A DNA stretch of 64,000 nt from Bryum argenteum (GCA_037043015.1 CM073321.1:2795001-2859000), one strand, 5' to 3'. Shown: positions 1 to 12,780, counted from the stretch's first letter. Numbers and translations are program-made. The notes: generated by a model not told the origin, from the letters alone.

Positions 1-59
1 CCTATATAGCTAAAACCATACGCTATGCTGGAGTGTATGGATTCACAATATCGTAATTA

Positions 60-3000
60 TCATTCACCAGACTGAGGGTTGGAGCGCTCTCCAACAAGAA
101 GTTTACGCTTTGCACGAGTTCGACTGAATGGACCATCTGCATTTAAGATCAAATCTAAGACTCTAGAGTCTTTCAAGTCCTGCAAAGTCCTTCTTGTAAG
201 GGGACTATGTACATCCAGTAAATAGTCTAGAGCTTGAGACTGGTATCGTGGCCCCCAAGTAGACTCAGCATATTGACACTCTTCCAAATCTTCCATGGAG
301 GCATGACCTTCACCGTCGGTTACTCTCTTCCCATATTGATTCCATCAATGTCTGTGAGGTTAAATCTCGGTGTTCCGGTTTCTAACTCACAAGTGGGCCG
401 TGGGGGTGGGTGCAAACAAAACAATCTTCCAAGCAATGGACAACCTAGCAACACTTAGCAAATCTTCTCAACATATCCTATGAAGTTCGGAGTTAAATTG
501 GGCAGCGCTTCCGCGCTTGGTCCCAAATTTCCGAATTTTTAACCTAAACTTGTAAATTCAGCATAAAACTTGGGCAGCGCTTCCGCACTGCCCTTACTCG
601 TGGTGCACACCAACTAATCGAAACAGCATTTCAGCAAGGCAGATTCATTCAACAAAACAACCATCACTCAATTATAAGGCAACACCATTCAAAAAGAAAA
701 GAACAAAAGAAAGAAGAAAAAACAAAAGAAACAAACAATCAATTTTTTGGGCAAGAGTTTGCCGTTTTTTTAGGGCACAAGGTTCATAAACCCTACAAGC
801 ACTTCAACAACCAACCAGGAATAACCAAAAAAAGAAAAAAGGAGAGGGGCTTCCTCTCTAATGCCACCTGTGCGCCCTCCGTATTATCACGGAGGGGACG
901 GGGTTTAGCAAAACCGTTGCTCGATCTTTGATCTCCACGCCGATCGGCGTCGTCGTTGGTGTTATCGGTCGGTCCTCGTGGTGGTCGCCGACCCAAGCTC
1001 CGTGGCCGCCGCTCCGGTCTTTGTCGACTCTCTCTCCGGTCGTCTCTCGCTTCTCTCCGTGGATCCTCCAATCGCCGTTCACGCTTCTCCGTCGCTCGAG
1101 AACGATCTCGCTCCTCGAACTTCCGCTACCTCGTTCGCTCTGAGAGCGATGCTGCTCCTCGAACTTCGAATTGCTGGGCTCCGTCGGTGCGGGATGGGCC
1201 GCGACCTTGCTGCCTCCTAGCGACCGCTCCTCCACCTTCCCATCCGATGAATCCGCTCTCACCAAAAACCCCAATTGGCTCCGTTCATCGTTAGGATCTT
1301 GTCGCCTGGGAAAGCGGATCCACTACCCCAAATTCGCCCAACCTCGAGAGAAATGGGAGTTGGGTCAAGGTGCTCATGGGTGATTGCAAGATCCCGATCA
1401 CGCTGGGGAGTGCGTGGAAAATGCGAGTGCCGCCCTACCGATCTCGTCGTGTCGATGCTGCTCGCTGTTGCTAAACCGACATCGGTCTGGAGTTGCCGAA
1501 GTTGGGCTGCCGCCTTCACGCAGTCCGCGACGGCCGGATCGGCTGCCCGCTCCGACGCGGTGCTCCCAGCGCTGTCCGCTCCACGTGCAGCTCGAAGCCA
1601 AGTTCGTCGTCCTCGCCACCATCGGCCGATCGCGCTTCTGCGGTGCTAGAGCTTCCGCTTGCAGCTGCTCTCTCGTGTCGACGTTTTCGGCGCTCTTCCG
1701 AACTCCAACTGGTCCTCCGTCGCTAAATCTGGCTCCTCTCCAGATAGCCCTCGGCTCTCCCACCATGCAGACTTCCACCCAAACAACACACTGAACTCCC
1801 ACCCAAAAAACTCTAACCCTAAAACAATTCTAAACCTCAACCAGATTTATCGTCCCAACACAATCAAACACCAATCCCTAAATCCATACAAAAATCATGA
1901 AAACCAAGCAACAACCAAAAACTCGTCTAACGGCTCCTCCTCCGACTCTCCTCCCCTCCCTGGCTGATCCAGGGAGGTTGAAGCAAAAAGCTTCATCCGT
2001 CCAATTGGGCGGATTTCATCCGTCCAGTTGGACGGACTTCCATCCATCGTTTTTTCTAACCAATTAGGCAAGATAAAGGCACCACACTTCATATAGGGGT
2101 TTTATAGAAGGTAAGGGCGAAATGGGGCAACCCGACCCTTACTTAGGAATACATAATCGCTAAAACATACTAAAAACTCGCCATTTAATATATTGGCGTT
2201 CATCAAAAATACCAATTTGATATGAATTAGAGCAAGAACGGGCTGCTTGTGCCAAAACCTCATTGAGACCACGGGTATTCCGTGAATCCACGAAATGAGC
2301 TAAAAAGTCTAATTAAACCATGAAAACCTGACAATTACGCGCTAAACCTTGCGGGGAGTGTATTCCCGCTAGAGTGAACCGTTTCGCGGGTTCACAATGT
2401 CCCATTGGGTGGGGCCCCCACTTGAATGTATTAGAGCTCACATCAAAATAGCCTCCAAGGCATTGAAAGAAGAACATCCGATTACCCTCATGCTGTAGAC
2501 CTTGTCCGGCAAGTATTGGTGCAACTCTTAGAATCTTGTTTGGGTCAGTCTCCCAATTCAATTGGGAGCTAGGAGTACTCTTCTCGAGATTATGTTCACC
2601 TCTACGCCAACTCCAAATAAGGTCTTTACCCCGGAATCAAACCTCGTCAGTAGTCTCAGCATTGTGTTCCCAAGAAGGCGGCATATAAGTTCTTAGATTG
2701 AACATCTCGTAAAACCGCTCATAAAAAGGCGCTTTGCATATAGCACAACGACTTTGAGTCAAACAATGAACTAAGAGACACTGCGGATGATACATATGGA
2801 CACAAGAGCCTAAAGCCCATCCACCCTCAGGTCCAAATGGATTTAGCCATATGGGACACGTAGAGTGATCCAATACAAATTGCGGAGGGTTGGGCCACAA
2901 TAATGTCCTAGATGCTACATCAACATGTGCCGACATGTGGTGTTTGAAATTCCACCCAGCCTTGCTCCAATCTACAACCTCTGTAGAAGTGTCATCTTGC

Positions 3001-4434
3001 ATCTTGATGTCCATCATAGGAAGATTATCAAACAATGTATCCACACTCGGCCACGAGGTCATACCGAACGTTCGTCGACCAGCTCCACTAGTAAAATTCT
3101 TATCGATCTTCTCCAGCTCCGCTGCAACTTGTCTGCCTCTGTCCACCGAAAGTATACATGCCACCTTCCAATGGTAGTAAGTGGCTGACAACTGCTCCAA
3201 ACGAGCTTGCAGTTGTTGCTTTTCCTTTAGTAAGGAGTTGTATCCATCAGAGGACATGAAAGGGGGATTACGAATAGGGGGGAACAACGGTAAAGATAAA
3301 GAATCTTGAGAATCACATCGTACATCTTCTTTTCGTTCGAGGCCCGACATATAAACAACACATGGCTGAGCTTTCACAGGACGGCGCAATATAGGGCGTT
3401 GCGGTAACATTTCTCCAAATGCCAAGTCTTCTGTAAGGTTGAAGACAACTCTATCAACATCGGCCATGTCTGACTTCTCTACATCTCCACGAATGTTACG
3501 TGCGTGAGATAGTTCTTGCATCTTCTCGCCCATGCGTGCATATTCCACGAAAAGCTGGTCCCCTTCTTCCACCTTCTTCACATACATTGCTCGTGTTTTT
3601 TCGAGATCTGCTTGCAATCTTGCTATGACATCGTCTTTGCTCTTCAGAAGAGCTTTGAGATCAGAAGATGTGTGAAGTTCTTCCAATGGTAAGATGCAAG
3701 TACCATGGGGCTCTACTACGGGTGGATGATTACTTGCTATTGGAGGGCGAGAGCCACCTATTTCAGGAACGCGGCGAGGTAAATTACGACGATGATCCGC
3801 ATCAATCACAACGCTGGAGGGAGGAAGTGGTTGTTGTACTTGACGCACCGCCTTACGAGGCCGCGAACCATCTGAGTCATCGTCCTCTTCTGATGTAGCA
3901 CTATGATAGGAAACCTCTTCCATAGCCTTGATAATAGACCTCGTCACTCCCATGCCACCATTAGGAGCGTCAGGGAATCTTAGAATGCCTGTCGGAATGT
4001 CACTCGTTGAAGGTCGTGTTACATGCTTCCCCTCTTTGACAGTTGTCCAATCCACTCGTTTACCAAGAGCAACCTCGGCATATATTCCACGAGCAAGAAA
4101 CAATGGAACCTCGTTGCGCTCCACACATGGCATGCCATACAAGACTTGGTAAACCTCAATGCATCGTTGTTTGAAGTTTGGGCAGTCGCAAAATTTAAGA
4201 TTTGCCTTGTTGGTGCGCCGATGAAAATGGTGACGTGACAGAGGGAATTTCTTGTCAATGTGACCATTCAATGAACGATTCGCAAGTGGCCATCGTCTAC
4301 ATATCTGGTTCATCTTCCCAACCTCTGAAGGCAAGCTTATTTGGATTTTGAAGCACGTGTAATCTTTTCCGTTGTGGAGCGCCCTTCCTCTTCGTGTCGT
4401 TTTCTTCCTTCCTAAGTTGCTCGAGAGTAGCCAT
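60..4434 (-). pseudogene. RING-finger/coiled-coil protein gene, broken by a solo LTR
   Basis: The ATG at 4434 opens a frame beginning MATLEQLRKEEN that hits a stop at 4297-4299. The long frame continues from just upstream, so a one-base frameshift near 4300-4330 is likely. The body has a basic N-terminal part with a Cys-rich patch (CDCPNFKQRC), an acidic stretch (EEDDDSDGS), a coiled coil (about 3230-3640) and a RING-H2-like finger near 2690-2860: CPIW, then CVHMYHPQC, then CAIC. The second zinc ligand is Trp instead of Cys. The frame stays open past a TGA at 2638, reaches the LTR at 2402, and resumes at 347 through another TGA to a stop at 60. RING fingers usually act as E3 ubiquitin ligases; the target is unknown. 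It is divergent from the kinase gene at 5148 and probably belongs to the same element. The inference is strong for one broken gene and moderate for RING function. Confidence 0.6.
353..2396 (-). mobile_element. Solo LTR, family 1 (copy A)
   Basis: The 2044-bp segment has TG...CA ends (minus-strand start TGTGAACCCGCG, end ...CCTCACA) and is flanked by the direct 5-bp repeat ATGTC at 348-352 and 2397-2401. The same family lies in inverted orientation at 24918-26305. Both copies share the terminal sequence and two internal copies of GGGCAGCGCTTCCGC. No internal coding region is present, so it is a solo LTR. It sits inside the downstream coding part of the RING-finger gene. ORFs inside it have no recognisable product. 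Strand is assigned relative to copy B. Confidence 0.85.
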
Positions 4435-5147
4435 GGATGAAATAGCCAAAATGGCGAATAGTTATTACCTACCCAGAACGAGCATGCAGCCAATTTAATG
4501 GATGTAAGACAACGCGCCAGGCTAGTAAACCCAAATAAGAAGTTCAGATACGATGGGGGAATATATAGGGCAACCTTGCGCCGAGGCGACCACAAAATCA
4601 AGGGGACCGGCGGTCCAGATAGAGGTACGATGTTTGCGTGGCAATCGGCGGTTCAGTGAGGGCGCGACCGCAGGTACAGCTGTTGCGACGCAGGAGGTGG
4701 GGCGATTGCCGGTGCAGCTGTCGCGACAGCGGGAGGTAGGGCGACCGCCGGTGCAGCTGTTCGCGACAGCGGGAGGTGGGGCGATCGCCGGCGCAGCTGT
4801 TCGCGACAGCGGGAGGTAGGGCGACACCCGGTGCAAATGTCGCGATGGGGAATGGGGACGTAGGGCGACCGCCGATGCACTGCCGCAAATCGCCCGATGC
4901 AAATCGCGACAATGGGACTCAAGCGACCGCCGGTGGGCGATCAGAGTGCGATCGCGGTCTCGAGGGATATATAAACCCCAACGCACGGTTTTGATATTAC
5001 TTTTCCCCAAACCGCTACTGAACTCTCCTCCGCCCTGTCTCCTTGCTCGTCTTAATGATGCGCACTGCCGGGTCGTCTGAGGAGTTTTTGGGGTTTGGTG
5101 CACATTGATAGCAGGGGGGAGATTTTTTGCCGGTTTCAAGTTTAACG
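4435..5147. promoter_or_regulatory. Divergent promoter region of the RING and kinase genes
   Basis: This interval separates the two outward-facing start codons. A TATA-like CCTATATATT (minus strand, about 4557-4570) lies about 120 bp upstream of the RING start. GGATATATAAACCCC (plus strand, about 4965-4980) lies about 170 bp upstream of the kinase start. Between them is an array of GC-rich palindromic repeats. The arrangement suggests joint control of both genes. Confidence 0.5.
4636..4960. repeat. Tandem palindromic repeats in the divergent promoter
   Basis: About four units of roughly 44 bp carry the core GCTGTCGCGACAGC (a perfect palindrome, often with one extra T) alternating with GGGCGACCGCCGGTGCA. 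A related motif, GCGACCGCCGGTC, is scattered at 7085-7310 downstream of the kinase gene. The spacing and palindromic form suggest binding sites for a dimeric protein. Confidence 0.65.
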
Positions 5148-6699
5148 ATGAGTAAATCCAGAAAGCACCAGGAAGGACAACGAACATGGGATCTTGATGC
5201 CCCCGAAACATTTGCACCAGACCTTGGTATGCAACAACCTAGTGTAAGTGGAGGCCATAGGAGGAAGAGGAGACACCCAAAAGAAGTAGCTCCCGGATTC
5301 CCAACATCAGATTATATTAGGTTTGCGGAAAAAGCATGCTTGGATTGGTATGAGGAAATGGAGGCTCAATTCCTAGAGCACAACTACTTGAAGAATGTTA
5401 GCATGGGCAAAGGGATACTGAAGAAGAAATTGGAGGCGGTAATTTTGAAGGCCATGGCGGAATCGGATGAATTCAAAGATGTGGATTATCATTCGCAGTA
5501 CCAATTGTGGATGGATAATACAATTGAACAATGCGTCTTCAATGTAAAGGAGTTGTGGAAGAAGCGATTTGGACAGAGGCGTCTAACACAAGAGGACCAG
5601 TTTAAACGCAAGATGGATTGGTGGCAACTCTATGTCCAAAAGCTTAGCAGAAATAAAACCCGAGGGATGTCATGGGGAAAAACCGCTTTGCGTGCCACAT
5701 TTGAACGAGATACAGGGTCGGGGGTGGTGTGGATTCCTCAAGACGCTGCGATAGAAGCTCTATCAGCGCGCGACATGCAGGGAGGCCATGGACTGGTGCG
5801 GAAGGTGAAGATTGTTGGAGTAGACCACGTTCCAGGTAATATCGAGTTTGCAGCAAAGCTTTTCAAGAATATGAATATTCAGAAGAGGAGGATAGAGACT
5901 GCAGCAGAAGCTCTTGTATGTCCTTTGAATCATCCAAGAATTATCAGGTTTTGGGCGTTACATAGAAGAACATTCGAGGCTTACTCATATTGGTGGAATG
6001 GAGGATCACTACACGAAATGTTGAAGTTGGATGCATGAGAAGGTCGATGACAAACATCTTCACTGGTCGAAAGTAAAGGAAGTTCCGAGTCTCACTCAAG
6101 AGAAGGCTTTCAGAATTAGCCTTTTTCGTCAGCATAGGATGAAGTTAGCTTGGGGTTTAGTGTACATCATGAATCTGGTGCATAAGACAGGAGTACTTCA
6201 CAATGACCTATCCTTCTCGAACATACTATTGCATTTCCCAACTGTCGGAGAAGACAAGATTTGTATTGGAGTGTGTGACTGGGGGATGGCGTCTCGTATA
6301 GTGGAACAACAGCCTTCACGTTACGAATACCAGACGGAGAAGAAAAAGGATGACAATATGGCACGTCGATGGTGGGTGGCGCCCGAGATGTTCTATACTT
6401 ATGGACCAGAAAGTTCAGAAACAAAGTTGAACGTCCAGGAATTTCGACATCCAACCACAGTAGCATCAGATTCGTATGCGGTTGGCAAGCTCATCCTGCT
6501 GATTGGTGTGCAAGACGAATTCGACGAAGAATTATGCCCAAATTTGACGGTGCGAGAATCATTCCTATCGAAAGTGTTATCACTGACCAGGCATGAATCG
6601 GAGAAGAGAATGACCTGTGGGGAGGTGGTGAACCGCTTGATGGGGAAACCATATCATATGCTTCCACCGGAGTCTGTATTTAGAGAGGACAGTTATTAG
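5148..6699 (+). pseudogene. Protein kinase-like gene with a frameshift
   Basis: The start ATG at 5148 (MSKSRKHQEG) follows a TATA-like box by about 170 bp. The first frame (5148-6038) has a basic, charged N-terminal region with no domain I recognise. A kinase N-lobe follows, with FAAKLFK (the ATP-binding lysine) and HPRIIRFWALH. A one-base shift near 6028-6031 moves the reading into the second frame, which ends at 6699. That frame holds the C-lobe: catalytic loop VLHNDLSFSNILL (HND where HRD is usual, catalytic Asp present), CDWG in place of DFG, and RWWVAPEMF (APE motif). The role is presumably phosphorylation of Ser/Thr or Tyr; the substrate is unknown. It is divergent to the RING gene. The break could be real or a sequencing error. 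Confidence 0.75.
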
Positions 6700-8534
6700 T
6701 TTATAATATCAGTATATCTTCTTGCAATTCATAAACTCCAATGGATGACCATCTTACGTCATTGAGTGCTCATTTAGCCATGTAATTCGCAAATTATACT
6801 TGCAATATATACAATCTACTTTTTGACATATTGTTCCAGTTTTAATAGATTTTTGCAACTCTTATAATTATGTTCCCTTTTTACACTAGTCACATATGTA
6901 TGTCACAACATTATTTGTTACATGAGTTTCAAACCTCATGGTTGATGTTAGCCTTTTCTTCAGGGGTTCGTGGATTGTTGTAATTTGTTTCATCTTAAAT
7001 TCTTAATGCTTCATCTACGTTTGGATAACGCGAACGGAAGAATTTTGGGTAATGTTGGATAGCAAAATAACTTATTCTACTCGGGGGAAGCCTCCAATGC
7101 AAGGCGAGCCTAGGCGACGACCGGTCCAGGGGCGAAAATAGGCAACCGCCGGTCAAGCGAAACCGCCGGTCGCCCGAGGCAATCGTCGGTCGCTCATGGG
7201 CGATCGTCGGTCGTCCTTGGGCAATCGACGGTCGCTCCTGGGCGATCGTCGGTTGCTAAGGCGACTGCCGGTCCAGAGAAGGCGACCGCCGGTCCAGTCC
7301 TACGTGGCGCAGTCGCGAACCGTATTGCTGAGTTGTACACACCACGTGGCAGCCACGTAGGGATGCAACGTGGACAGGGTAAATCAAGGGTAAAAAAAAG
7401 ATTCTGTAGATTCTATTAGACATTCTAAGGCTCAATGTCTGTGTGACATGTCGTGTGTGTCTGACGTCCGATAGTGTCTAATAAGACAACCCTGGCTAAT
7501 ATTTGTCTTTTAAGTGTATGTGCGAGTATGAAGATTATATTTCTATAAGACTCTCCTAATCATTTTACAAGTTCCGTAGTGGTAATGTGTAAATATAGAT
7601 TTTTCATTTAATTGATCTTGGTAGTTGTTCATAACCCCTAAATAAATATGAGTCATGTCCGCATTTATGGCGTATATTACTTTTGGTTTTATAGAAAGTG
7701 ATGTATCTTCAGTATCTTATTATAGCAATTGATAATACTACATGATGAAATATACAATGATATATTATTTTAAGATGCGATTTGATATATTATTTTAAGA
7801 TGCGATACTCCATTTGATTTATATGGCAATAAAATTTGTATTGAATAAAATTTATCTTTGTGGAAGCGTCTTCTTATCCCCAAGTAAAGTTCTTTATTTA
7901 ACCTAATTTGACCCTTATGATGCTATGTGTTTTTGGCAAATGACACTAAGAACTTACATCCCCAAAATACTAAATGCCCTTTACAGTGAATTAAGACATT
8001 AGGCTTGTTTCTAAAGTCTGCAATTTGGGCATTGAAGAAAAATACGTAATTTTAACTAGAAAACACATGAACATCATCATGCCATAAGTGATACGAAGTA
8101 AGTAACATCCTCCGGACCATAATAACAACATTAAATGATTCATCAATCAATTCGCAAAAGTAACTTAAGTATAGTTTAGATTTTAGATAAAATAAAGAGA
8201 TCTTAATCCCTGAATATCCTTGATGCAAAATTGCCTAAATTCTCCATGCCAGTAAAGCCTCAATTGAAGCAATGTTTAGAAGATCCAACCGTAGGAACTT
8301 AAAGTTAACTTGAGTTTTTAGTTACTTGCAAAATTTAAACCGTCGATTCTTTTCCATTAGTGAGATTATAATGCTCAAAGCAAGGAGAATCTTATTTGTG
8401 CGGAAACCCCAAATAATGTAATTTGGATCTTGAAATTTTTAGGGGGGGTGTTGTGAAGAAATTCAAAATGTTTGTTGGAATAAATTAGAATAGGGTTAGG
8501 TTTAAGAGGAGTGGCCGCCATCCTTAGCTCCCCA
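6700..8534. other. Non-coding, AT-rich sequence with a palindromic-motif cluster
   Basis: No supportable gene. The part at 7085-7310 repeats variants of GCGACCGCCGGTCGC and GGCGATCGTCGGTCGC about eight times, matching the motif upstream of the kinase gene. It may therefore be the far flank of the same element. The rest is AT-rich with no clear structure. Confidence 0.4.
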
Positions 8535-8780
8535 CCAAGGCGGCTTCGGACACCCACGCCATCGGGGAAAAAAATTTAATAATAATAAAAAAATCTAAAA
8601 AAATAAAAAATAAAAAAAATAAAAAAAAATAAAAAAATGGCTAATGGCCTAGCCGACCAAGGCCGCCTTGGTGAGAGCCGACCCATCAAACAACCCGACC
8701 GAATTCCTTTTTTTATTTTAAAAAAAAAAATTATTTTTTTATTTTTTTCCCGATGGCGTGGGTGTCCGAAGCCGCCTTGG
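8535..8780. repeat. Inverted repeat with AT-rich spacer (MITE-like hairpin)
   Basis: The left arm (8535-8570, CCAAGGCGGCTTCGGACACC onward) is the reverse complement of the right arm at 8743-8780. Arms are about 37 bp and nearly identical. The spacer is A/T homopolymer-rich and contains a smaller inverted pair around GACCAAGGCCGCCTTGG. No target duplication was found, so the class is uncertain. Confidence 0.6.
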
Positions 8781-9581
8781 TCGGTCGGCGACCGCTTAAA
8801 CCGCGTCCGACCGATCGGTTGGTCGTCATCGATCTGACAGTTGTGGGCTCCTGATTAAAATCTAATGGTTACCACGACCGTCAGTTGGCCCAACCTGGGG
8901 CCGGTCCGAGCGAATTTTCTCGATCGCTTTAAAGAAGATCAGATTTGAACGGCTTAGATGCAAGTTCCAGAAGATCTAACGGGTGAAAATTTTACTATTG
9001 TCGTAGTAATTCCAATTCCCCCCCCCCCTGGACGGACGTCCGGACGGTCATCGACGGACATTTGACGGACGACCAAAATTACCCAAAAGACTTCCATTTT
9101 GACATCCCTGGTGCACAACAACGGGCAGCCGAGGCCGAGGCCGGAAGATATCAATCTAAAGATGAGGATCAAGAAGAAGACGACCCAGAAAGAGAGAATT
9201 GAGACAAAGATGAAGAAGGAGGAACCGGATTGGCGACCCCCCTCCAACCGGTAAGAAGTGCTGGAAGGAAGAACAAGAAGAAGTTCACACCCCGGTTGGC
9301 GAGGGTACGAACGCCTAAGTCGACGCCTACAAAGGAAGGCGAGACTTCTGGAGCAGCAGTCACACCAGGTTGAGTTGATCCACGCGGAGTAGCGTCACCA
9401 GCTCCAGCATCTGAGTAAGCACTCGCAGGAGGGCGAGTGCCGAACTTGAAGCTGAATACGAGCAAGAAGAAGAGGACGATTGAAGAATAGCCGGTGGAGC
9501 CGGAAGGTAGAGAAGAGGAGGACGAAATTCTGGATCCCGATGTCATTATTATTATGTCTGATTACCAATCCGGGAGGTGAT
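8781..9581. other. Probable 3' end of a retroelement, unclear coding
   Basis: Charged, low-complexity codons (Glu/Lys/Arg-rich on the plus strand) occur at 9120-9540 but no frame is convincing. The last bases before the CACTA insertion, CCGGGAGGTGA, look like a polypurine tract. The sequence resuming after the insertion begins TGTTCAAC, like an LTR start. A run of 11 C lies at 9018-9028. Confidence 0.25.
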
Positions 9582-11418
9582 CACTACTAGAAAGATCAGC
9601 ATCCAAATCAACAGAGAAGCGTTGATTTTCTCTGTTGATTTGGACACGTTGATTTGGACATTTATCTGCAAGAATCTGGTGAAATTTTTTGTTGATTTGG
9701 ACAAATTAAAATTTTTTTTTAAAAAATGAATTAAAAATTTAAAATAAATAAAATAATTAAAAGAAAAAAAATTAAAAAATCTAAATTTTTTCTCTGGTGA
9801 CCGTAACGTCCGGGCAGGAGATGGGGTCTGCCTGCCCGAAAATTCCAGGCAGGAGATGGGATCTGGCTGCCCGAAAAGTCCGGGCAGGGGATGGGGTCCG
9901 GCTGCCCGATTAGTCCGGGGAGTAGATGGGATTCAACAGCTTGACCGCTGAATTATTCACATGGAGGTATGTTGAAATTCAAATACAAAGGCCGGTCTAT
10001 AACAGTATAAAAGAAATGTCAAAGATTATTGGATCGGAAATCAAAACGATGAGATTCCTTGGTATCGGTTCTACATGTAGTGAAAACAAAACTTGAAAAA
10101 AGTAAAATCTTGATTTTTGGTGAATTTTCAAAGTTTCTGCAATCTTATTGATTTTAGGCAGATTTTGAGAATAAATGAGAATATACCGTAGTTTGGGCAC
10201 TTTTGGGCACTTCTCAAATAGTGTTTTCAAACTTTGACCTTGAATACCTCCTGAAGTATGAGGAATTTTGAATCATAAATGATCTTTTCGGAAAGGTATG
10301 GAAAAACCCTATAACCTGCCAATGGTTTCAACTTCATGCGTTCTAAATTCAGTAAATTAGAGGCTGACCAAGCGACCCCATTCGGGTCGATCTGATCAAA
10401 TCGACCCCATTCGGGTCGATCTAGACTGTAGGGGTTAAACATCAAAATTTGGAATTTGACTTTGCAATTTTTCCCAAATTACCCCTAAAGCTTTGAGGAA
10501 AAAAAAATTACCCCTTCATCTAAGTTGCCTAACATAGCAAAATGCCGTTTTGGCTTTCTTGGACTTTTAGGAATTAAAAAGTTTAAAAATTTGTTCACAC
10601 CCTTGGAGCGCAAAAAGGTAGAAAATTGCAGTCTATTAAATTACCTTTTGAAAAATAGAGTCCGTAAATAGCAGAAGATTAAAAAGATTCCAAAAGATTC
10701 TATAATATTTCAATCGATTTTTAATTATCCAACATATTTTTCATAAGATTTCAAAAGAATCCCAAAAATTCAAAATATTCCCAAAATATTCCAGAAGATT
10801 CTCAATAGACGACCATCAGATTCCAAAAATTCCAGAAAGATTCCCAAATATTCTCAAAGATTCCCAAAGATTCTATAAGATTCTAATAGATTCCAAAAGA
10901 TTCTAAATAGATTTTAAAAGATTCTCAAAAGATTCCAAAATATTCCAAAGAGTCCAAAATATTCCTAACAAAATACAAAAGATTCTCCAAAGATTCTAAA
11001 AGATTCCAAAGATTCCAACATATTCCTAACAAACTAAATTAGTCCCCAACTGATTCCAAAAGGTTCTTAAAGATTTCCAAAAAATTCTAAAAAATTTCCA
11101 AAAGATTCTAAAAGATTGTCAACTGGTTTAAGAAGATTCTCAACAAATTCCAAAGATTCTAAAAGATTGTCAACCGATTTGAAAAGATTCTTAACAAATT
11201 CCAAAAGATTCCCAAAAGGTTCCAAAAGATTCCAAAAGATTCCAAACTTCAACAAAATTTTGTTGATTTAGTCATCGCACTATCTTAGTCAACAAAAGTT
11301 TCTCTTGCTTCCAACAACAATTCAAAAATCTGATAAAACGGTCAATCTAGTGCCCCAAGCAAGAGAAATGTGTTGATTTTTTGTTGAATTTTTTGTTGGT
11401 CACGATTTTCTAGTAGTG
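9582..11418. mobile_element. Non-autonomous CACTA element
   Basis: It starts CACTACTAGAAAGATC and ends GATTTTCTAGTAGTG, an inverted pair typical of CACTA elements. It is flanked by the 3-bp repeat GAT (9579-9581 and 11419-11421), the size this superfamily makes. No transposase is present. Near both ends the sequence repeats TGTTGATTT-type words. The interior at 10660-11240 is a degenerate run of GATTCCAAAAGATTCTAAA-like units. The 1.84-kb length and lack of genes mark it as a dependent copy. Confidence 0.85.
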
Positions 11419-11420
11419 GA

Positions 11421-12780
11421 TGTTCAACTAGATCACGTCTCCTGCAGACGGCCTTTAATTATCTATATTCCTTTTTGACTATCTATACCCAATAGGTATA
11501 GATTTATAGGCAGCTAAGTCGACAGGGATAGATACGCGATTGGTCGACCGACCTATACACAGGTCGACTCGACTTAGTATTGGGTCGACCCTAGTATCAT
11601 GTCAGACCCTAGTATCGGATCGGGTCTCAAACCCCATGACTATAAGTAGTCTCCTCTCCTCGGAGGAGATGCTACTGTTTTCTATTTTTTATATGATACC
11701 TTTGCCGGTAACCGAAGACTAGTCGACTACTTGTGTGTCGCTACTTGTGTTTGCAGTAGAGTCGATTCTGTCTTGCGTGTATGATAACTTTGTTGTTCCG
11801 CCTATGTATTTTCTTTTTCTAGAATCGACTTAGAGTTTGAATGTAGAATGAATTGTTTTAGGAAAGTCAATCGACTGTGCTAGACGATCGACTAGCTGGT
11901 CGTAGCATCCTCGGGGTAATCTCCTAAGCAGTCGATCCCGAGTCGATTAAGCTGTCGTCTAGCTTAAGTAGAGGTTTCTGCTTTGGGTTATCGACTTGGG
12001 TAGTATAACTACCTCGTCGCCCCCCTTTTCGTCCCTTTGTTATCACTCAGATACTAAACTGATCGACTAATTCTTGAATCTTGAGTCATTGCAGTATTTT
12101 TTAATATAGATTGGAAGAGTCGGCTGGATCCAGTAGTTAAGTCGACTGGATCTATCAATTCTCCCTTCTTCATCAACTAGTCCGTTAAGTTGGTTTTCTT
12201 AAAAAACCCTCTTAATATTTGGCAACCATGCTTACGTTCTAACCTAGACAGTCTCTCAATCTGCATTATACACACACTAAGGCGGTAGAGACTGTGTCCC
12301 GCAGCTCTTGGAACCCACAGACGCACTACCCGCCTGTTTCCGCAAACTCTCCAACAAGCTTCATCTGGACCACCTCCGCCAACGACCTCTGACGGATGAA
12401 CCAAGTACGCGTATAGTTACGTTATTTTTCACAGAAATCGTTTTGAAACAAAAACGAAAAGAAAACCCTAGCCGCGCCGTGTCTAGTGGTCCATCCTACC
12501 CTACAACTGAGATCCAGATCTAACTACCAGACGATCTGAACTCCGACTCGGCGGTAGGTTAACCCGAGCTCGTATTAGACTCACAAATTATAAGACTTCT
12601 GTTCAAACCCTAGTCGGAACCTTTCTTGCTCCTCGAACAAAGTCAACAAACCCCTGGACCAAGAATGTCTCGACCTCATTCTCGTGTTGTTGGAGAGCCG
12701 CACCCGATCACCATCTCCCCTAGCCAGATCAACAACACGAGCACGCAGAGAGAGCTATGCAACCTGCAGATCGATCCAAC
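11421..12780 (+). mobile_element. LTR-like region and 5' start of a gag gene (retroelement)
   Basis: The sequence begins TGTTCAACTAG directly after a polypurine-like stretch. It contains many GTCGAC-type words (GGTCGACC palindromes) and a TATA-like ACTATAAGTAG near 11640, so an LTR is likely; its 3' boundary was not fixed. A plus-strand frame at 12626-12780 (MLLEQSQQTPGPR...) is cut at 12781 by the CACTA element. It probably continues after 27852 into the gag region with zinc knuckles. The 3'-end, LTR, gag order suggests tandem or recombined copies. Confidence 0.4.

Noticed and set aside
793..1802. Several overlapping frames in the GC-rich part of the LTR at 353-2396
   Set aside because: They overlap on both strands, show no domain, and lie inside a solo LTR.
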